Counted from the first letter of the stretch, positions 23,901-33,021 are shown. The stretch is 64,000 nucleotides of DNA from Lentilitoribacter sp039986595 (GCA_039986595.1 JBDWQJ010000005.1:310001-374000); one strand, 5' to 3'. Translations and numbers: made by a program. Notes: generated from the sequence alone by a model not told the origin.

Positions 23901-25963
23901 AGTCAAGCGAAGAGTTGAACCAATCTATTGATGAGAAATTGGGCGCGCACACTCAGCGCATGACTGAAAGTGTCTCCTCCTTCACATCTGATTTGGATGG
24001 CACGTTAAATACGCGGGCGAACGAGTTAAAAGAGAACTTTGGTGCCCTCACCTCAGAACTCGATGGAAAACTTGCTAGCCGCACTCAGGAGCTATCGCAG
24101 AATGTAAATGCAGCCGCTTCTCACTTAGATGAAGCGCTTGGCATTCGTTCAAATGAATTGAGCGAAAACCTTGGCAACTTCTCACAAGACATTGGCAATA
24201 GCATTGGTAACTTCTCACAAGATATTGGCAACAAACTTGGTGCCCATACTCAAGTAATGAATGAGAATGTCAGTGCGTTGACATCTGAAGCGTCGAAGAT
24301 GCAAGAGATCTCAACCGTTACGAACCAACTAAACGCGAAGCTGTCTGAGAACACGAACAATCTTGCAAACTTCATGGGTGAAAAACTAAGCCCACTAGTT
24401 GACGAGATCACTGAGACAACAACGAATGCAACACAAGCACTTCGTGAAACAGCGCAGGCTGGTACAGAACAGCTCAAAGCTGAAAACCAGGCTCTTATTG
24501 ATGCAATCGCGACACGTTCTAGCGAAACGCTGACGGCTGTGCGTGATGCAAGTGCGAGCTTGTCTCAAAATACTGCAATTATCGTTGATAAAATGAATGA
24601 GAGCAGCACAACGATCAATGATACGATCCATCAGGCATCTGCAAATGTTTCACTCATCAACACACGCTTGAATGAAACTGCAGATAACTTGAGCCAATCA
24701 ACTGAACAAGCTTCAAGCCTTGTGGCAAACTCTGCTGACATTTTGTCCAAGAACATCAGCCAACTGGGCGGTATTTCAAACACTACTCTGTCTCAGATTG
24801 CTGATATCAGCCAGCACTTCGAACAGCATTCAAGTGTTTTGTCGTCTGCAACTGATTTGCTTGGTGAAGCTCAAAATAGACTATCGTCAACTATGGACGA
24901 GCGTAAGGATGCGCTTGATCGTCTTTCTTCTAGCCTTGTTGCACGATCTGAAGATGTTGAACGCAACATGCGCTCACTCATCGATATTGTTGATGGTGCG
25001 TTTACTCAAGCCGCAACGCTTTCTCAGAATGCAGCGGGTACAATTGATCGCGAGTTGAAGTCTTCGGTCAATGATGTGGATAGCTTGATCAAAGACACTG
25101 AAAAACGTTCAGTCAATGCAGCTCAAGTCTTGCGCAACACATTGCGTGAAGCAGTTGATGAAGCAGTTAGCCGCTTCTCTGGCGCAACCGAAGAAATTCG
25201 CGTCACAGCAGGCAGCATTCGCCAAGAACTAAGCGATACACGTAATGAGCTGAAAAAAGGCGCATTCGATTTACCTGAAGAAACACGTGAAAGCGCTGCA
25301 GCCATGCGCCGTGCAGTGGCACAGCAAATTGAAGCGTTGCAAGAGCTTTCTTCTCTGGTGTCAAAGTCTACACAGACAATCGATGCAAATGTCTCTCCGT
25401 CTGCTCTTTCTGCATCGAATACTCCAGTAGCCCCAAGCGCTCGTGATCGTGTCACAGCAGCTGCAGATATCGGTGCGCAAGAATTGCGTCCAACCCGCGA
25501 TGCAGTATCTGAAAGTAACGATGATGCCCGCTGGGTTAGCAACCTAATTAAAGGTGCCGACACACAAGAAGCACCAGCACAACAAACACAGCCAACGCGT
25601 CAGCCACGTAAACCACAGCATGTTGTGGAATCACTGAACTCTTTGTCTGTTGATATCGCACGCGCAATTGATCACGATGCATCTGTTGAGTTGTGGCAGA
25701 GATACCAGCGTGGTGAGCGCGATATCTTCACACGTCGCCTTTATACAATCAAAGGTCAGAAGACATTTGATGATATTCAATCAAAATATGCTCGTGAGCC
25801 TGAATTCCGCAAAGCGGTTGATCGCTATATGACAGATTTTGAGAAACTTCTATCTGACGTATCTCGCAACGATCCAAGCAATGTGATCGGCCAAAGCTAT
25901 CTAACTTCAGATACTGGTAAGGTCTATACAATGCTCGCGCATGCAAGTGGTCGTTTGAAATAA
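20960..25963 (+). CDS. Giant membrane-anchored coiled-coil repeat protein
   Basis: 1667 residues. Residues 1-110 are polar and disordered. Two TM segments lie at about 118-140 and 158-181, leaving the bulk on the cytoplasmic side if a hairpin is formed. From about 190 to 1480 it is nearly all amphipathic helix in 11- and 22-residue repeats (apolipoprotein A1/A4/E-like); eight consecutive 22-mers run from 639 to 814 (pattern LxERTxxLxxITxxxIxxLxxS), and another set from 1012 to 1110. A compact conserved C-terminal domain of about 115 residues starts near 1553 (SLSVDIARAIDHDASVELW, FRKAVDRYM). No enzyme motif is seen. Similar large proteins occur in Hyphomicrobiales without assigned function; a scaffold role is my inference. 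A SMART-like kinesin annotation would be misleading: there is no motor domain. Confidence 0.85.
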   Translation: MAKEPAGHKKDHSSATKGGNSQETDFSLDEKSFEDLEQQVSSAARELATSPDTSEKASSANNAANKAASAPNQTSAAPSETTRAPAAATQIDFDPANDDTGLKSSPLLAALDQRVSGSAYTFAILLSLIWIAGVGALTYYFLADNINAVTNANDFVADPLLIGSVLIAIIPTFIFFAFAIMVTRAREFKLAARAMTHVAIQLADPETRGTGKITTVGQAIRREVNAMNDGIERTIARASELETLVHSEVNALERSYTDNEMRVRGLVTDLSNERDAIISYAERLRTSIVGARDELKDELGQAGDEIAMRIALSGETVAQLMDTHSATLQERTTDITHSIQNLFEQNSENLLSNLRTSGNEISGEIDSRLNMISSQFVLQSKELLSDFETRVNTLDSTAERLNETINERTRQLNEALSARSSEINDSLSIGQRAIEQGLGDVINSMNATLDEKGAAFRQTLKSSADEAVMDIDLRSGLVGEQMLAASSEVNTSFSENIEKLAATLDQRTSAFNNTVKDGVAEVNETLTASNFNLTNIIENGVDKLSGHADTLRNTADGAVNKIDESFMASNMAVDMAITTGIENLNKTLSDGSSTIEGHTKGITADLTRNLVDLNETLSTSQSALDQSMSKAVEDINVSMKTRTDTMQSVAKDSIGQLENSFDERTESLANITQQSVDKLSSALDEKTSNFAGTAQTSINALDASMQDRTEKLESLSKMTIETIEGSVKRTADSLETITSEGIQSLDMSIQLRAETMENITTENMTKLDNALHERANELDNIAKRNIDRLEQTLNDRTDAMETISGEGANLITKAMDTMTDALSGALDRESSKIAVALMSNEEKLGNLLSEKANSLEEKANTISSIASGSINTISSAVDNSLQKVEQHAASMTEQTLDAITSIDNAVEQKTEHVEKRFGILNSTLSDGLDRVSSTLGEQAISLASTLKSSVSSATTDLTEEAARAQAALREVTGEFGDTINKSSEELNQSIDEKLGAHTQRMTESVSSFTSDLDGTLNTRANELKENFGALTSELDGKLASRTQELSQNVNAAASHLDEALGIRSNELSENLGNFSQDIGNSIGNFSQDIGNKLGAHTQVMNENVSALTSEASKMQEISTVTNQLNAKLSENTNNLANFMGEKLSPLVDEITETTTNATQALRETAQAGTEQLKAENQALIDAIATRSSETLTAVRDASASLSQNTAIIVDKMNESSTTINDTIHQASANVSLINTRLNETADNLSQSTEQASSLVANSADILSKNISQLGGISNTTLSQIADISQHFEQHSSVLSSATDLLGEAQNRLSSTMDERKDALDRLSSSLVARSEDVERNMRSLIDIVDGAFTQAATLSQNAAGTIDRELKSSVNDVDSLIKDTEKRSVNAAQVLRNTLREAVDEAVSRFSGATEEIRVTAGSIRQELSDTRNELKKGAFDLPEETRESAAAMRRAVAQQIEALQELSSLVSKSTQTIDANVSPSALSASNTPVAPSARDRVTAAADIGAQELRPTRDAVSESNDDARWVSNLIKGADTQEAPAQQTQPTRQPRKPQHVVESLNSLSVDIARAIDHDASVELWQRYQRGERDIFTRRLYTIKGQKTFDDIQSKYAREPEFRKAVDRYMTDFEKLLSDVSRNDPSNVIGQSYLTSDTGKVYTMLAHASGRLK
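24173..24238 (+). repeat. Tandem 33-bp duplication inside the coiled-coil gene
   Basis: Two adjacent 33-bp units (24173-24205 and 24206-24238) encode GNFSQDIGNSI and GNFSQDIGNKL. They differ at only a few bases, mostly silent or at the end, showing recent growth of the array by a single 11-residue unit. Confidence 0.8.
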
Positions 25964-25985
25964 GACCACCTCAAAAAATGATAAA

Positions 25986-26024
25986 GAAAAAGCCGCTTGA
26001 TTAGATCGATCAAGCGGCTTTTTT
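25986..26024 (+). terminator. Bidirectional terminator after the coiled-coil gene
   Basis: A 10-bp stem GCCGCTTGAT/ATCAAGCGGC with a 7-nt loop is flanked by A5 and T6. It serves the giant gene and probably also the convergent mla operon. Confidence 0.85.
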
Positions 26025-26049
26025 AATGAACTAATAATGAGACCGAAAT

Positions 26050-26646
26050 CTATCTGACGTATTTTGCAGCCCAAGAAACGATGTCACGCGTGACAATGGT
26101 TGAAGCCAAATCAAGCGCGGAAATATAATCATCATTTCCGGTGCCAGATGCCGTTACTTCTGATGTAAAAATCCGCTGAGCACGAACAACACCATTGCGG
26201 TCATTTAGAACTTTTACTGAGATAGACACCACAGCTGAGCGTGGTGATGAAACATTGATTTCAAAGGCGCGTATGGACGTGACGATCTGATAATCAATCG
26301 CAAGTCCCTCACCTGGTAATCCGACACCACCAACAAGACCTGATGTCTCAAAGGCTTGTGCAAGTTTTGATTGGAAAACTCGCGGCAAACGGTCGTTCCA
26401 TTGCGCATCTGCAAGATATTGCACAGCAGATGGTGATGTACGCACCACAACCTGATCACTATCAAGTGTTTTCAAAGCAACAGGTTCTGCAATTAGAATT
26501 TGGCGTCGAGAGCTGCGCTGCTTTTGCGCTGTCTCAATCTCCTGTTGGGAAAGCGTGAATGTATCTGGGATAGAAGCATTGCCACCACCTAACACGCAGC
26601 CGCTTAGCACCAAGCATGTCGACAAAGCTAAGAGACTACGCAGCAC
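26050..26646 (-). CDS. ABC-transporter auxiliary lipoprotein (PqiC/LptE-like family)
   Basis: A 198-residue predicted lipoprotein with signal peptide ending in the lipobox LSGC at about residues 14-17. The rest matches the ABC-type transport auxiliary lipoprotein family (segments PVALKTLDSDQVVVR, WNDRLPRVFQSKLAQAFE and IVTRDIVSWAAKYV). Such lipoproteins partner with MCE-domain systems at the outer membrane. It is the last gene of the MlaEFD-type operon, with a 76-bp gap after mlaD. Confidence 0.85.
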   Translation of the reverse strand: MLRSLLALSTCLVLSGCVLGGGNASIPDTFTLSQQEIETAQKQRSSRRQILIAEPVALKTLDSDQVVVRTSPSAVQYLADAQWNDRLPRVFQSKLAQAFETSGLVGGVGLPGEGLAIDYQIVTSIRAFEINVSSPRSAVVSISVKVLNDRNGVVRAQRIFTSEVTASGTGNDDYISALDLASTIVTRDIVSWAAKYVR

Positions 26647-26722
26647 TAAAATTCTCCAACAGTTTCACATCCAGCATTAAAATCGACCCATACATAAACC
26701 AAAGTAAGATATTTATAAAGCC

Positions 26723-28417
26723 TTAACGTCTTGTGCGGCCATCAAACTGTTTCACGGTTTCACCACCAAAAATTAGCCTCTGGGGGTTTTTCTCTATTTC
26801 AGTGATACTTCGTTCTATTCTTGAAATGGAACGACGCGTTTCAACAACCAAAGCTTCAACATCTTGAAGCCCTGCACCTGTAAACCTCTCAAGATTGCTC
26901 GCTATCGGTCCAATTCTCTGATTAAGATTATTGGCGATATCTTTAAAGGCTTTGAGTGTGTCTTGCGCTTCGGTCATCAGGCTTGATGAATCTCCATCGC
27001 CCAAGAACCCATCAAGTTTTGCCAAAACGCCATCAACGCGTGTTGAAGCTGCATTAAGCCGTTTTGCAATCTCGCTGACATCTGTGATCATCTGATCAAT
27101 ATCATCTGAGCGCCCACCAACACTTGAGACAACTTTCTTTGCTTCTGCAAGCGTTTCGCGCGCATCCGTTCCCGCTGTTGAAATATCCGAAAGTGCTTGG
27201 CGGACAGTTGCAGGATCGACCTCAGCTAATAACGTGTCGACTTTTTGTGTCGCGCTGTTAAGCTGCTTTGCAGTTTCCCCAACGGTTGAGATCATCTCAT
27301 CAATATCACCAGAGCGTCCACCAACTGTCTCAACCACCTTCTTAGCTTCCGCAAGCGCGATCCGCGCATCAGCACTAGCCGTTGAGATATCTTCAAGCGT
27401 CTTGCCAATCTGGCCAGGCTGCACCTCTGATAATAACGCATCAACCTTACCGCTTGCGGCATTTAGTTTTTGCGCGGTCTCAGACACATCCGTGATCATC
27501 TTTGAGATATCTTCTGAACTTGCACCAATCCCAGAGATCACTTCTTTTGCCTGTTCGATTGCAACGCGTGCATCATTGCTTGCAGCGGTAATATTTTTAA
27601 CAGTTTCGCCAATTTGACCTGGCTGAACTTCTGAAACTAACTTATCAATCTTTGCCAAAGACAGTGTCGCTTCACCACTCAATTTTTCAAAATTTGCCAG
27701 CGTATTATCAATCTTTTTCGGATCAATTGCGGTCAGTAGTCGATCAGCAGACGCCAGCGTTCCATCAATACGTGTCGATAGAGTCTGGATCGTGCCAGTT
27801 AAGCCAGAAACACTTTTTAAGAACTCATCAATTCCTTCCGCATTATCAGTTAATGCCTTCGAGAAGGTTTCAGCATTTTTAAGCGTTGCATTGATTGGAT
27901 CTTGTGCCGTTGTAACAAAGTTTTCCACCTGCTCGACGATTGCGTCAGTCCGCACCATGATCTTCTCAGCAGTTTCCAGCAAATTGGCAATACCTGATGG
28001 AGTTGCTTCAAACTGAATGCTGGTGCCCTGCTCAAACGCTTTTAAAAGCATATCGGTTCCAGCACCTTCAGGTGTGGAGATTTCAAGAATAGATGCACCT
28101 GTTAAACCTTGAGCCTCAAGCTTAATAATCGTCGATGCATTAACGGGTGTATCGACAGAAATTTCAGCGCGTGCATTTACAAATTTTGGCTGGGTTAAAT
28201 CGATATTGACATTGGTGACTTGGCCAACGGGAATACCGTTAAATCGGACCGGTGCGCCAACATTTAAGCCAGCAGCGGAACCGGGAATTTGCACAACAAT
28301 GCGCGCAAACTTACCAGTTTGCCATAGCTCGGCATACCAGTAGATGAACCCAAAAGCAGCGGCGGTTACAAATACCGCAAACAAGCCCACAATTGTGTAA
28401 TTGGCTTTTGTTTCCAT
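26723..28417 (-). CDS. mlaD: MCE-domain protein MlaD, with long repeat tail
   Basis: MlaD is the periplasmic substrate-binding part of a phospholipid transporter. One N-terminal TM (about 7-31) anchors an MCE domain (about 38-115, with GSAAGLNVGAPVRFNGIPVGQV). The 564-residue length is far above the roughly 180 of E. coli MlaD: the rest is helical and includes three tandem 68-residue repeats at bases 27038-27649, each beginning (V/I)DxLxxEVxP. The helical tail could form a needle or tunnel towards the outer membrane. The start lies 3 bp after the ATPase gene stop. Confidence 0.92.
   Translation of the reverse strand: METKANYTIVGLFAVFVTAAAFGFIYWYAELWQTGKFARIVVQIPGSAAGLNVGAPVRFNGIPVGQVTNVNIDLTQPKFVNARAEISVDTPVNASTIIKLEAQGLTGASILEISTPEGAGTDMLLKAFEQGTSIQFEATPSGIANLLETAEKIMVRTDAIVEQVENFVTTAQDPINATLKNAETFSKALTDNAEGIDEFLKSVSGLTGTIQTLSTRIDGTLASADRLLTAIDPKKIDNTLANFEKLSGEATLSLAKIDKLVSEVQPGQIGETVKNITAASNDARVAIEQAKEVISGIGASSEDISKMITDVSETAQKLNAASGKVDALLSEVQPGQIGKTLEDISTASADARIALAEAKKVVETVGGRSGDIDEMISTVGETAKQLNSATQKVDTLLAEVDPATVRQALSDISTAGTDARETLAEAKKVVSSVGGRSDDIDQMITDVSEIAKRLNAASTRVDGVLAKLDGFLGDGDSSSLMTEAQDTLKAFKDIANNLNQRIGPIASNLERFTGAGLQDVEALVVETRRSISRIERSITEIEKNPQRLIFGGETVKQFDGRTRR
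27038..27649 (-). repeat. Three tandem 204-bp (68-residue) repeats in mlaD
   Basis: Units start IDKLVSEVQPGQIG, VDALLSEVQPGQIG and VDTLLAEVDPATVR and each ends with (K/R)LNAAS or QLNSAT. Each is exactly 68 residues, so the array grew by in-frame duplication. Confidence 0.8.
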
Positions 28418-28420
28418 TCT

Positions 28421-29236
28421 TTACGACCCTTCTAGACGCACAATAGAACGCGCGCGTCGACCTCTGAAATACGATTGCACCCAGTCATCCTCAAATGCAA
28501 GCATAGTATCAATATCTCCCGACACCAATACGCGTTTTTGCCCTAACACTGCTATACGGTCACAAACGGAAAACAGACTGTCTAAATCATGCGTCACCAT
28601 ATAAACGGTGAGACCCAATGTATCGCGCAATTTTGCAATAAGATCATCAAATTCTGCAGCGCCAATGGGGTCAAGCCCGGATGTTGGTTCATCCAAAAAT
28701 AAAAGATCCGGATCAAGTGCCAGTGCGCGCGCGAGCGCTGCGCGTTTGATCATACCACCTGAAAGTTCGGATGGATATTTATCCGCAGCATTAGGTGCCA
28801 ATCCAACCAATTCGATTTTAAGCCGTGCCAAATCATCCATGAGCTTTTGCGGAATATTTAAATATTCTCGCATCGGCACTTGAATGTTTTCTTTCACTGT
28901 TAGGGATGAAAACAGAGCGCCTTGTTGAAACAACACACCGAGCCGCATATCAATGGCAATGCGCTCTTCATCGGTAATCGCATCATAGTCTTTACCCAGA
29001 ATTTGAACCCGCCCGGCCTGACGTTTAATCAGGCGAAGCATGGTGCGCATCAAAACAGATTTCCCAGTTCCTGACGCACCTACAAATCCCAAAATCTCGC
29101 CGCGATGTACATCCAGATCAAGATCTTCAAGCACTTTGTGCTCACCGAACGCGACGGAAATTCCGCGTGCAGACAAAATAATATTATCCCCGGTATTGGG
29201 CGCTAGCATTTGATCTGATTGCACGTCTTCACTCAT
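28421..29236 (-). CDS. mlaF: ABC transporter ATPase MlaF
   Basis: The cytoplasmic ATPase of the Mla lipid transporter. Walker A is GASGTGKS, the signature is LSGGM, Walker B is LLFLDEPTSGLDP, and the switch His is in MVTHD. FQQGALFSSLTVKENIQVPM matches the Q-loop region of MlaF-type ATPases. 271 residues. It lies 11 bp after mlaE and directly before mlaD, completing the EFD order. Confidence 0.95.
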   Translation of the reverse strand: MSEDVQSDQMLAPNTGDNIILSARGISVAFGEHKVLEDLDLDVHRGEILGFVGASGTGKSVLMRTMLRLIKRQAGRVQILGKDYDAITDEERIAIDMRLGVLFQQGALFSSLTVKENIQVPMREYLNIPQKLMDDLARLKIELVGLAPNAADKYPSELSGGMIKRAALARALALDPDLLFLDEPTSGLDPIGAAEFDDLIAKLRDTLGLTVYMVTHDLDSLFSVCDRIAVLGQKRVLVSGDIDTMLAFEDDWVQSYFRGRRARSIVRLEGS

Positions 29237-29247
29237 ATCATCATCAC

Positions 29248-30411
29248 CTAGAAATCAATTGCCGCGTAGAATATGGCAAATATTCCATCGATCACGATTA
29301 CAAGGAAAATGGCTTTCACCACAGAAGCGGTAACACGTCGCCCTAAAGATTCCGCACTACCACCGACTTTTAACCCTTCAACCGCCGCTATAATACCAAT
29401 AGTAATAGCCATAAAAGGTGTCTTAATCATGCCCGAGGTGAGCGTTGTGTAATCAATGAACGCCTTCATTCTAGATAAGAAAACATTAAATGGAACTTCG
29501 GAATAAAAGTAGAGCACCAGCGCAGAGGCAAAAAGCGCTGCAAAATTTGCAACAATCGTAAGAAGTGGCAGCACAATAACAAGCGCAATAAGCCTTGGAA
29601 ACACCAAAACACCGACTGGGTTTAGCCCCATCACTTTAAGAGCATCCACTTCCTCACGCATCTTCATCGAACCAATTTCCGCAGTGATGGCGCTACCTGA
29701 TCGTCCGGCAATCATGATAGACGTGATCAACACACCAACTTCGCGCAATTGCAATACGCTCACCAGGTCTGCGGCAAACACTTCTGCACCAAAAGCACGC
29801 AATTGAAAAGCGGACTGTTGAGTGATAATCGCACCGATTGCAAGCGACATAAGCACGACAATAGGGACAGCCCGCACCCCAATATGATCCATTTGCGTGA
29901 CAATAGCCGCAGGCGACGCACCCGATTTGCGCCCTTCCTTTAACTGTCCACCTTGAATGGTTGCACCCAAGATATTCAACCCCATAATAATGTCTGAATA
30001 AAGCGCCCGCCAACCTTTTGCGGTTCGTTCAATTAAACGTTCGAAAATATTGGACTTTTGTGCATTATCACCAGAATTGGGATCAGGCAATTTTGCAGGA
30101 ATTTTTGACAGCAAAGACAGGTTCTTATCGCTCGCACCTGAAACCTCATGCGCGATACTTTTATCATCACAAGCATTGGTGAGTTGATGTAACAACCATG
30201 CGCCAGCGGTATCAAAATTCGTAACACCCGACATATCGATAATTATGCGGCTTTGCGCAGTGTTATTGGGAACTAAAGGAAACTCAACCGCAACGTTTTC
30301 GATCTTATCGTGTTGCCAATTACCTGACATTTGAACATGGCAGGTTTGCCCGTCATTTGACACATCAAATCGAGCAAGGTTCGCGTTGTTTTGGCTGGTG
30401 TTTTCATTCAT
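29248..30411 (-). CDS. mlaE: ABC permease MlaE with N-terminal STAS domain
   Basis: The inner membrane permease of the lipid transporter. An N-terminal STAS-like domain (about residues 10-100, with IIDMSGVTNFDTAGAWLL) is fused to the MlaE permease fold with about five TM segments (TQMDHIGVRAVPIVVLMSLAIG, GRSGSAITAEIGSMKMREEVDAL). The fused STAS is the role MlaB plays in E. coli. The frame extends to a GTG at 30447, but neither start has a good ribosome site; the ATG at 30411 gives a more usual N-terminus. First gene of the operon. Confidence 0.9.
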   Translation of the reverse strand: MNENTSQNNANLARFDVSNDGQTCHVQMSGNWQHDKIENVAVEFPLVPNNTAQSRIIIDMSGVTNFDTAGAWLLHQLTNACDDKSIAHEVSGASDKNLSLLSKIPAKLPDPNSGDNAQKSNIFERLIERTAKGWRALYSDIIMGLNILGATIQGGQLKEGRKSGASPAAIVTQMDHIGVRAVPIVVLMSLAIGAIITQQSAFQLRAFGAEVFAADLVSVLQLREVGVLITSIMIAGRSGSAITAEIGSMKMREEVDALKVMGLNPVGVLVFPRLIALVIVLPLLTIVANFAALFASALVLYFYSEVPFNVFLSRMKAFIDYTTLTSGMIKTPFMAITIGIIAAVEGLKVGGSAESLGRRVTASVVKAIFLVIVIDGIFAIFYAAIDF

Positions 30412-30594
30412 GAAAGCTGTTTTAAACATAAAGGCAAAGAATGTCACCGATCTAAATTGAGCATCTTTGTTGGGCTTGAGAGAATTTCGTTTTGAGCAAG
30501 AGAGTTTAACGCGAAAGAATGTAGCAATTTAATGATCATTTGTGCAATTATGGCGATGAGTCGTAACGATAATAAGCCTATGGGATATAATTTG

Positions 30595-32904
30595 ATGGAT
30601 AATGATAAAAATAATAAGCAAAAACAAGAGTCAGACGATCTTGATAGCCAGGCGCTTTTTTATCACAATTATCAAAAACCCGGTAAATTAGAAATTCAAG
30701 CGACAAAACCATTGGGCAACCAAAGAGATTTGGCGTTAGCTTATTCCCCAGGCGTTGCAGCACCCTGCCGCGCGATTGCTGAAGACCCAAGTAAAGCCGC
30801 ATTATATACCGCTCGCGGTAATCTCGTTGCTGTTGTTACAAACGGTACAGCTGTTTTAGGGCTCGGTTCAATCGGCCCGCTTGCTTCAAAACCAGTGATG
30901 GAGGGCAAGGCTGTCCTCTTTAAAAAATTCGCGGATATTGACGTTTTTGATATTGAAATGGATGCCAACGATGTTGATCGAATGGTATCGGTTGTTTCTG
31001 CGCTGGAACCAACGTTTGGCGGCATCAATTTAGAAGATATCAAAGCGCCGGAATGCTTTGAAGTTGAAGAACAACTTCGTGAGATCATGGACATTCCAGT
31101 GTTTCACGATGATCAGCATGGCACAGCAATCATTGTGGCTGCGGCCGTATTAAACGGCATTGAGCTTGCTGGTAAGAATATCGCTGATGTAAAAATCGTA
31201 ACATCTGGCGCTGGTGCTGCCGCACTTGCGTGTCTTAATTTGCTTGTATCCATGGGTGCAAAGCGCGAAAACATCTGGGTACACGATATTGAAGGCCTCG
31301 CTTATGAGGGTCGTACATCACAAATGGATCGCTGGAAATCTATCTATGCGCAAAAATCAGATCACCGTAAATTAGAAGAATCTATCGGTGATGCTGATGT
31401 GTTCCTTGGCCTATCTGCTGCAGGTGTTTTAAAACCTGAATACCTAGATAAAATGGCAAAGCAACCGTTGATCCTAGCGCTCGCCAACCCGACACCAGAA
31501 ATTATGCCCGAAGTTGCTCGCGAAGCCCGCCCCGACGCAATGATTTGCACGGGACGCTCTGATTTCCCAAATCAAGTCAACAATGTCTTGTGTTTCCCAT
31601 ATATTTTCCGTGGTGCGCTCGATTGTGGCGCACGCACAATCAACGAGGAAATGAAAATTGCAGCAGTGAAAGCGATTGCAGAACTCGCGCGCGAAGAACC
31701 ATCTGAGCTTGCAGCACAAGCCTATTCTGGCGAAACACCGGTCTTTGGCCCTAACTACCTAATCCCCTCACCCTTTGATCAGAGATTGATATTACGTATC
31801 GCTCCCGCAGTCGCAATGGCTGCTGAAAAATCTGGTGTTGCAACACGCCCAATTGAAGACATGGACGCGTATGTTGATCGTCTCAATAGATTTGTATTCC
31901 GCTCAGGTTTTGTGATGAAACCAGTCTTTGCAGCAGCACGTGCGGCAGAACGCAAACGCGTAATATTCTGCGAAGGTGAAGACGAACGCGTATTGCGTGC
32001 CGCGCAAGTTTTGATCGAGGAAAAGGTTGCAGAACCAACTCTCATCGGACGTCCAGAAGTTATTGAACAAAGACTTCGTCGTTTTGGTCTTCGCCTGAAT
32101 ATGGAACAAGACTTAAAAATCGTAAACCCACAAAGTGATCCGCGTTATCGCGATTATGTTGATACATATTTCTCGCTTGTGGGCCGCCAAGGCATCAACC
32201 CAGAGGCAGCCAGCACGATTGTACGAACAAATACCACGGTTATCGGCGCACTTGCGGTGAAACGAGGTGATGCGGACGCAATGGTTTGCGGTCTTGAAGG
32301 TAGATACGCCAACCATTTAAAATATGTCCGTCAAATCATTGGCGTGAAAGATGGTGTTACCGATCTATCAACGCTTAGTTTGTTGATCTCCCAACGTGGG
32401 GCTACATTCCTTACTGATACTTATGTGACCTTTGACCCTTCCGCGCAGGAACTTGCGGAAATGACGGTGTTAGCGGCTGAAGAGATTAGACGTTTTGGGA
32501 TTGTGCCAAAAGTCGCACTCGTTTCACATTCAAATTTTGGATCCCACAACACCCCAACGGCGAAAAAGATGCGGGAAGCTGCAAAGATCCTTCGCGATAT
32601 TGCGCCGGAACTTGAATCAGATGGTGAAATGCAGGGTGATGCTGCGATATCAGAAGTGTTGCGTAATCGCGCAATGCCAAACAGTCACCTCACTGGTGAA
32701 GCAAACTTATTGGTGTTCCCAAATCTTGATTCAGCAAATATCACGCTCGGCGTTGCTAAAACGATGCTGAGCGCATTGCATGTGGGACCAATACTGCTCG
32801 GAACCAAGCTCCCTGCGCATATTCTATCGCCATCGGTCACATCACGCGGCATCGTCAATATTGCCACCCTATCTGTGGTGGAAGCTTCATCGGCGAACAC
32901 ATAA
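30595..32904 (+). CDS. maeB: NADP-dependent malic enzyme, MaeB type
   Basis: It decarboxylates malate to pyruvate with NADP. The N-terminal malic domain starts with KLEIQATKPLGNQRDLALAYSPGVAAPC and includes FHDDQHGTAIIVAAAVLNG and the nucleotide-binding GAGAAALACL. A C-terminal phosphotransacetylase-like domain begins near residue 440 (RVIFCEGEDERVLRAAQ) and is usually regulatory in MaeB. In-frame ATGs occur from 30532 on; the one at 30595 gives 769 residues, the usual length, with GGGAT upstream. Divergent from mlaE. Confidence 0.95.
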   Translation: MDNDKNNKQKQESDDLDSQALFYHNYQKPGKLEIQATKPLGNQRDLALAYSPGVAAPCRAIAEDPSKAALYTARGNLVAVVTNGTAVLGLGSIGPLASKPVMEGKAVLFKKFADIDVFDIEMDANDVDRMVSVVSALEPTFGGINLEDIKAPECFEVEEQLREIMDIPVFHDDQHGTAIIVAAAVLNGIELAGKNIADVKIVTSGAGAAALACLNLLVSMGAKRENIWVHDIEGLAYEGRTSQMDRWKSIYAQKSDHRKLEESIGDADVFLGLSAAGVLKPEYLDKMAKQPLILALANPTPEIMPEVAREARPDAMICTGRSDFPNQVNNVLCFPYIFRGALDCGARTINEEMKIAAVKAIAELAREEPSELAAQAYSGETPVFGPNYLIPSPFDQRLILRIAPAVAMAAEKSGVATRPIEDMDAYVDRLNRFVFRSGFVMKPVFAAARAAERKRVIFCEGEDERVLRAAQVLIEEKVAEPTLIGRPEVIEQRLRRFGLRLNMEQDLKIVNPQSDPRYRDYVDTYFSLVGRQGINPEAASTIVRTNTTVIGALAVKRGDADAMVCGLEGRYANHLKYVRQIIGVKDGVTDLSTLSLLISQRGATFLTDTYVTFDPSAQELAEMTVLAAEEIRRFGIVPKVALVSHSNFGSHNTPTAKKMREAAKILRDIAPELESDGEMQGDAAISEVLRNRAMPNSHLTGEANLLVFPNLDSANITLGVAKTMLSALHVGPILLGTKLPAHILSPSVTSRGIVNIATLSVVEASSANT

Positions 32905-33021
32905 ACAGACAAAAGGGCACCAATCCGCACTCATCTGATTATCGTTTACAAGATGCTAATCTCTTAGCCGTATAATTACGTTCAATAACGCGTTTTCAAT
33001 AGCTTGAGTTGAGTAAGAACG

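Noticed and set aside
22874..24260. Regular repeats that might be mistaken for a CRISPR array
   Set aside because: Repeats are diverged at DNA level, have no unique spacers, and follow protein period (66 bp) within one open frame.
21976..25563. Many long antisense frames under the giant coiled-coil gene
   Set aside because: They arise from the biased codon composition of the repeat-rich sense strand; sense-strand 22-mer repeats are clear.
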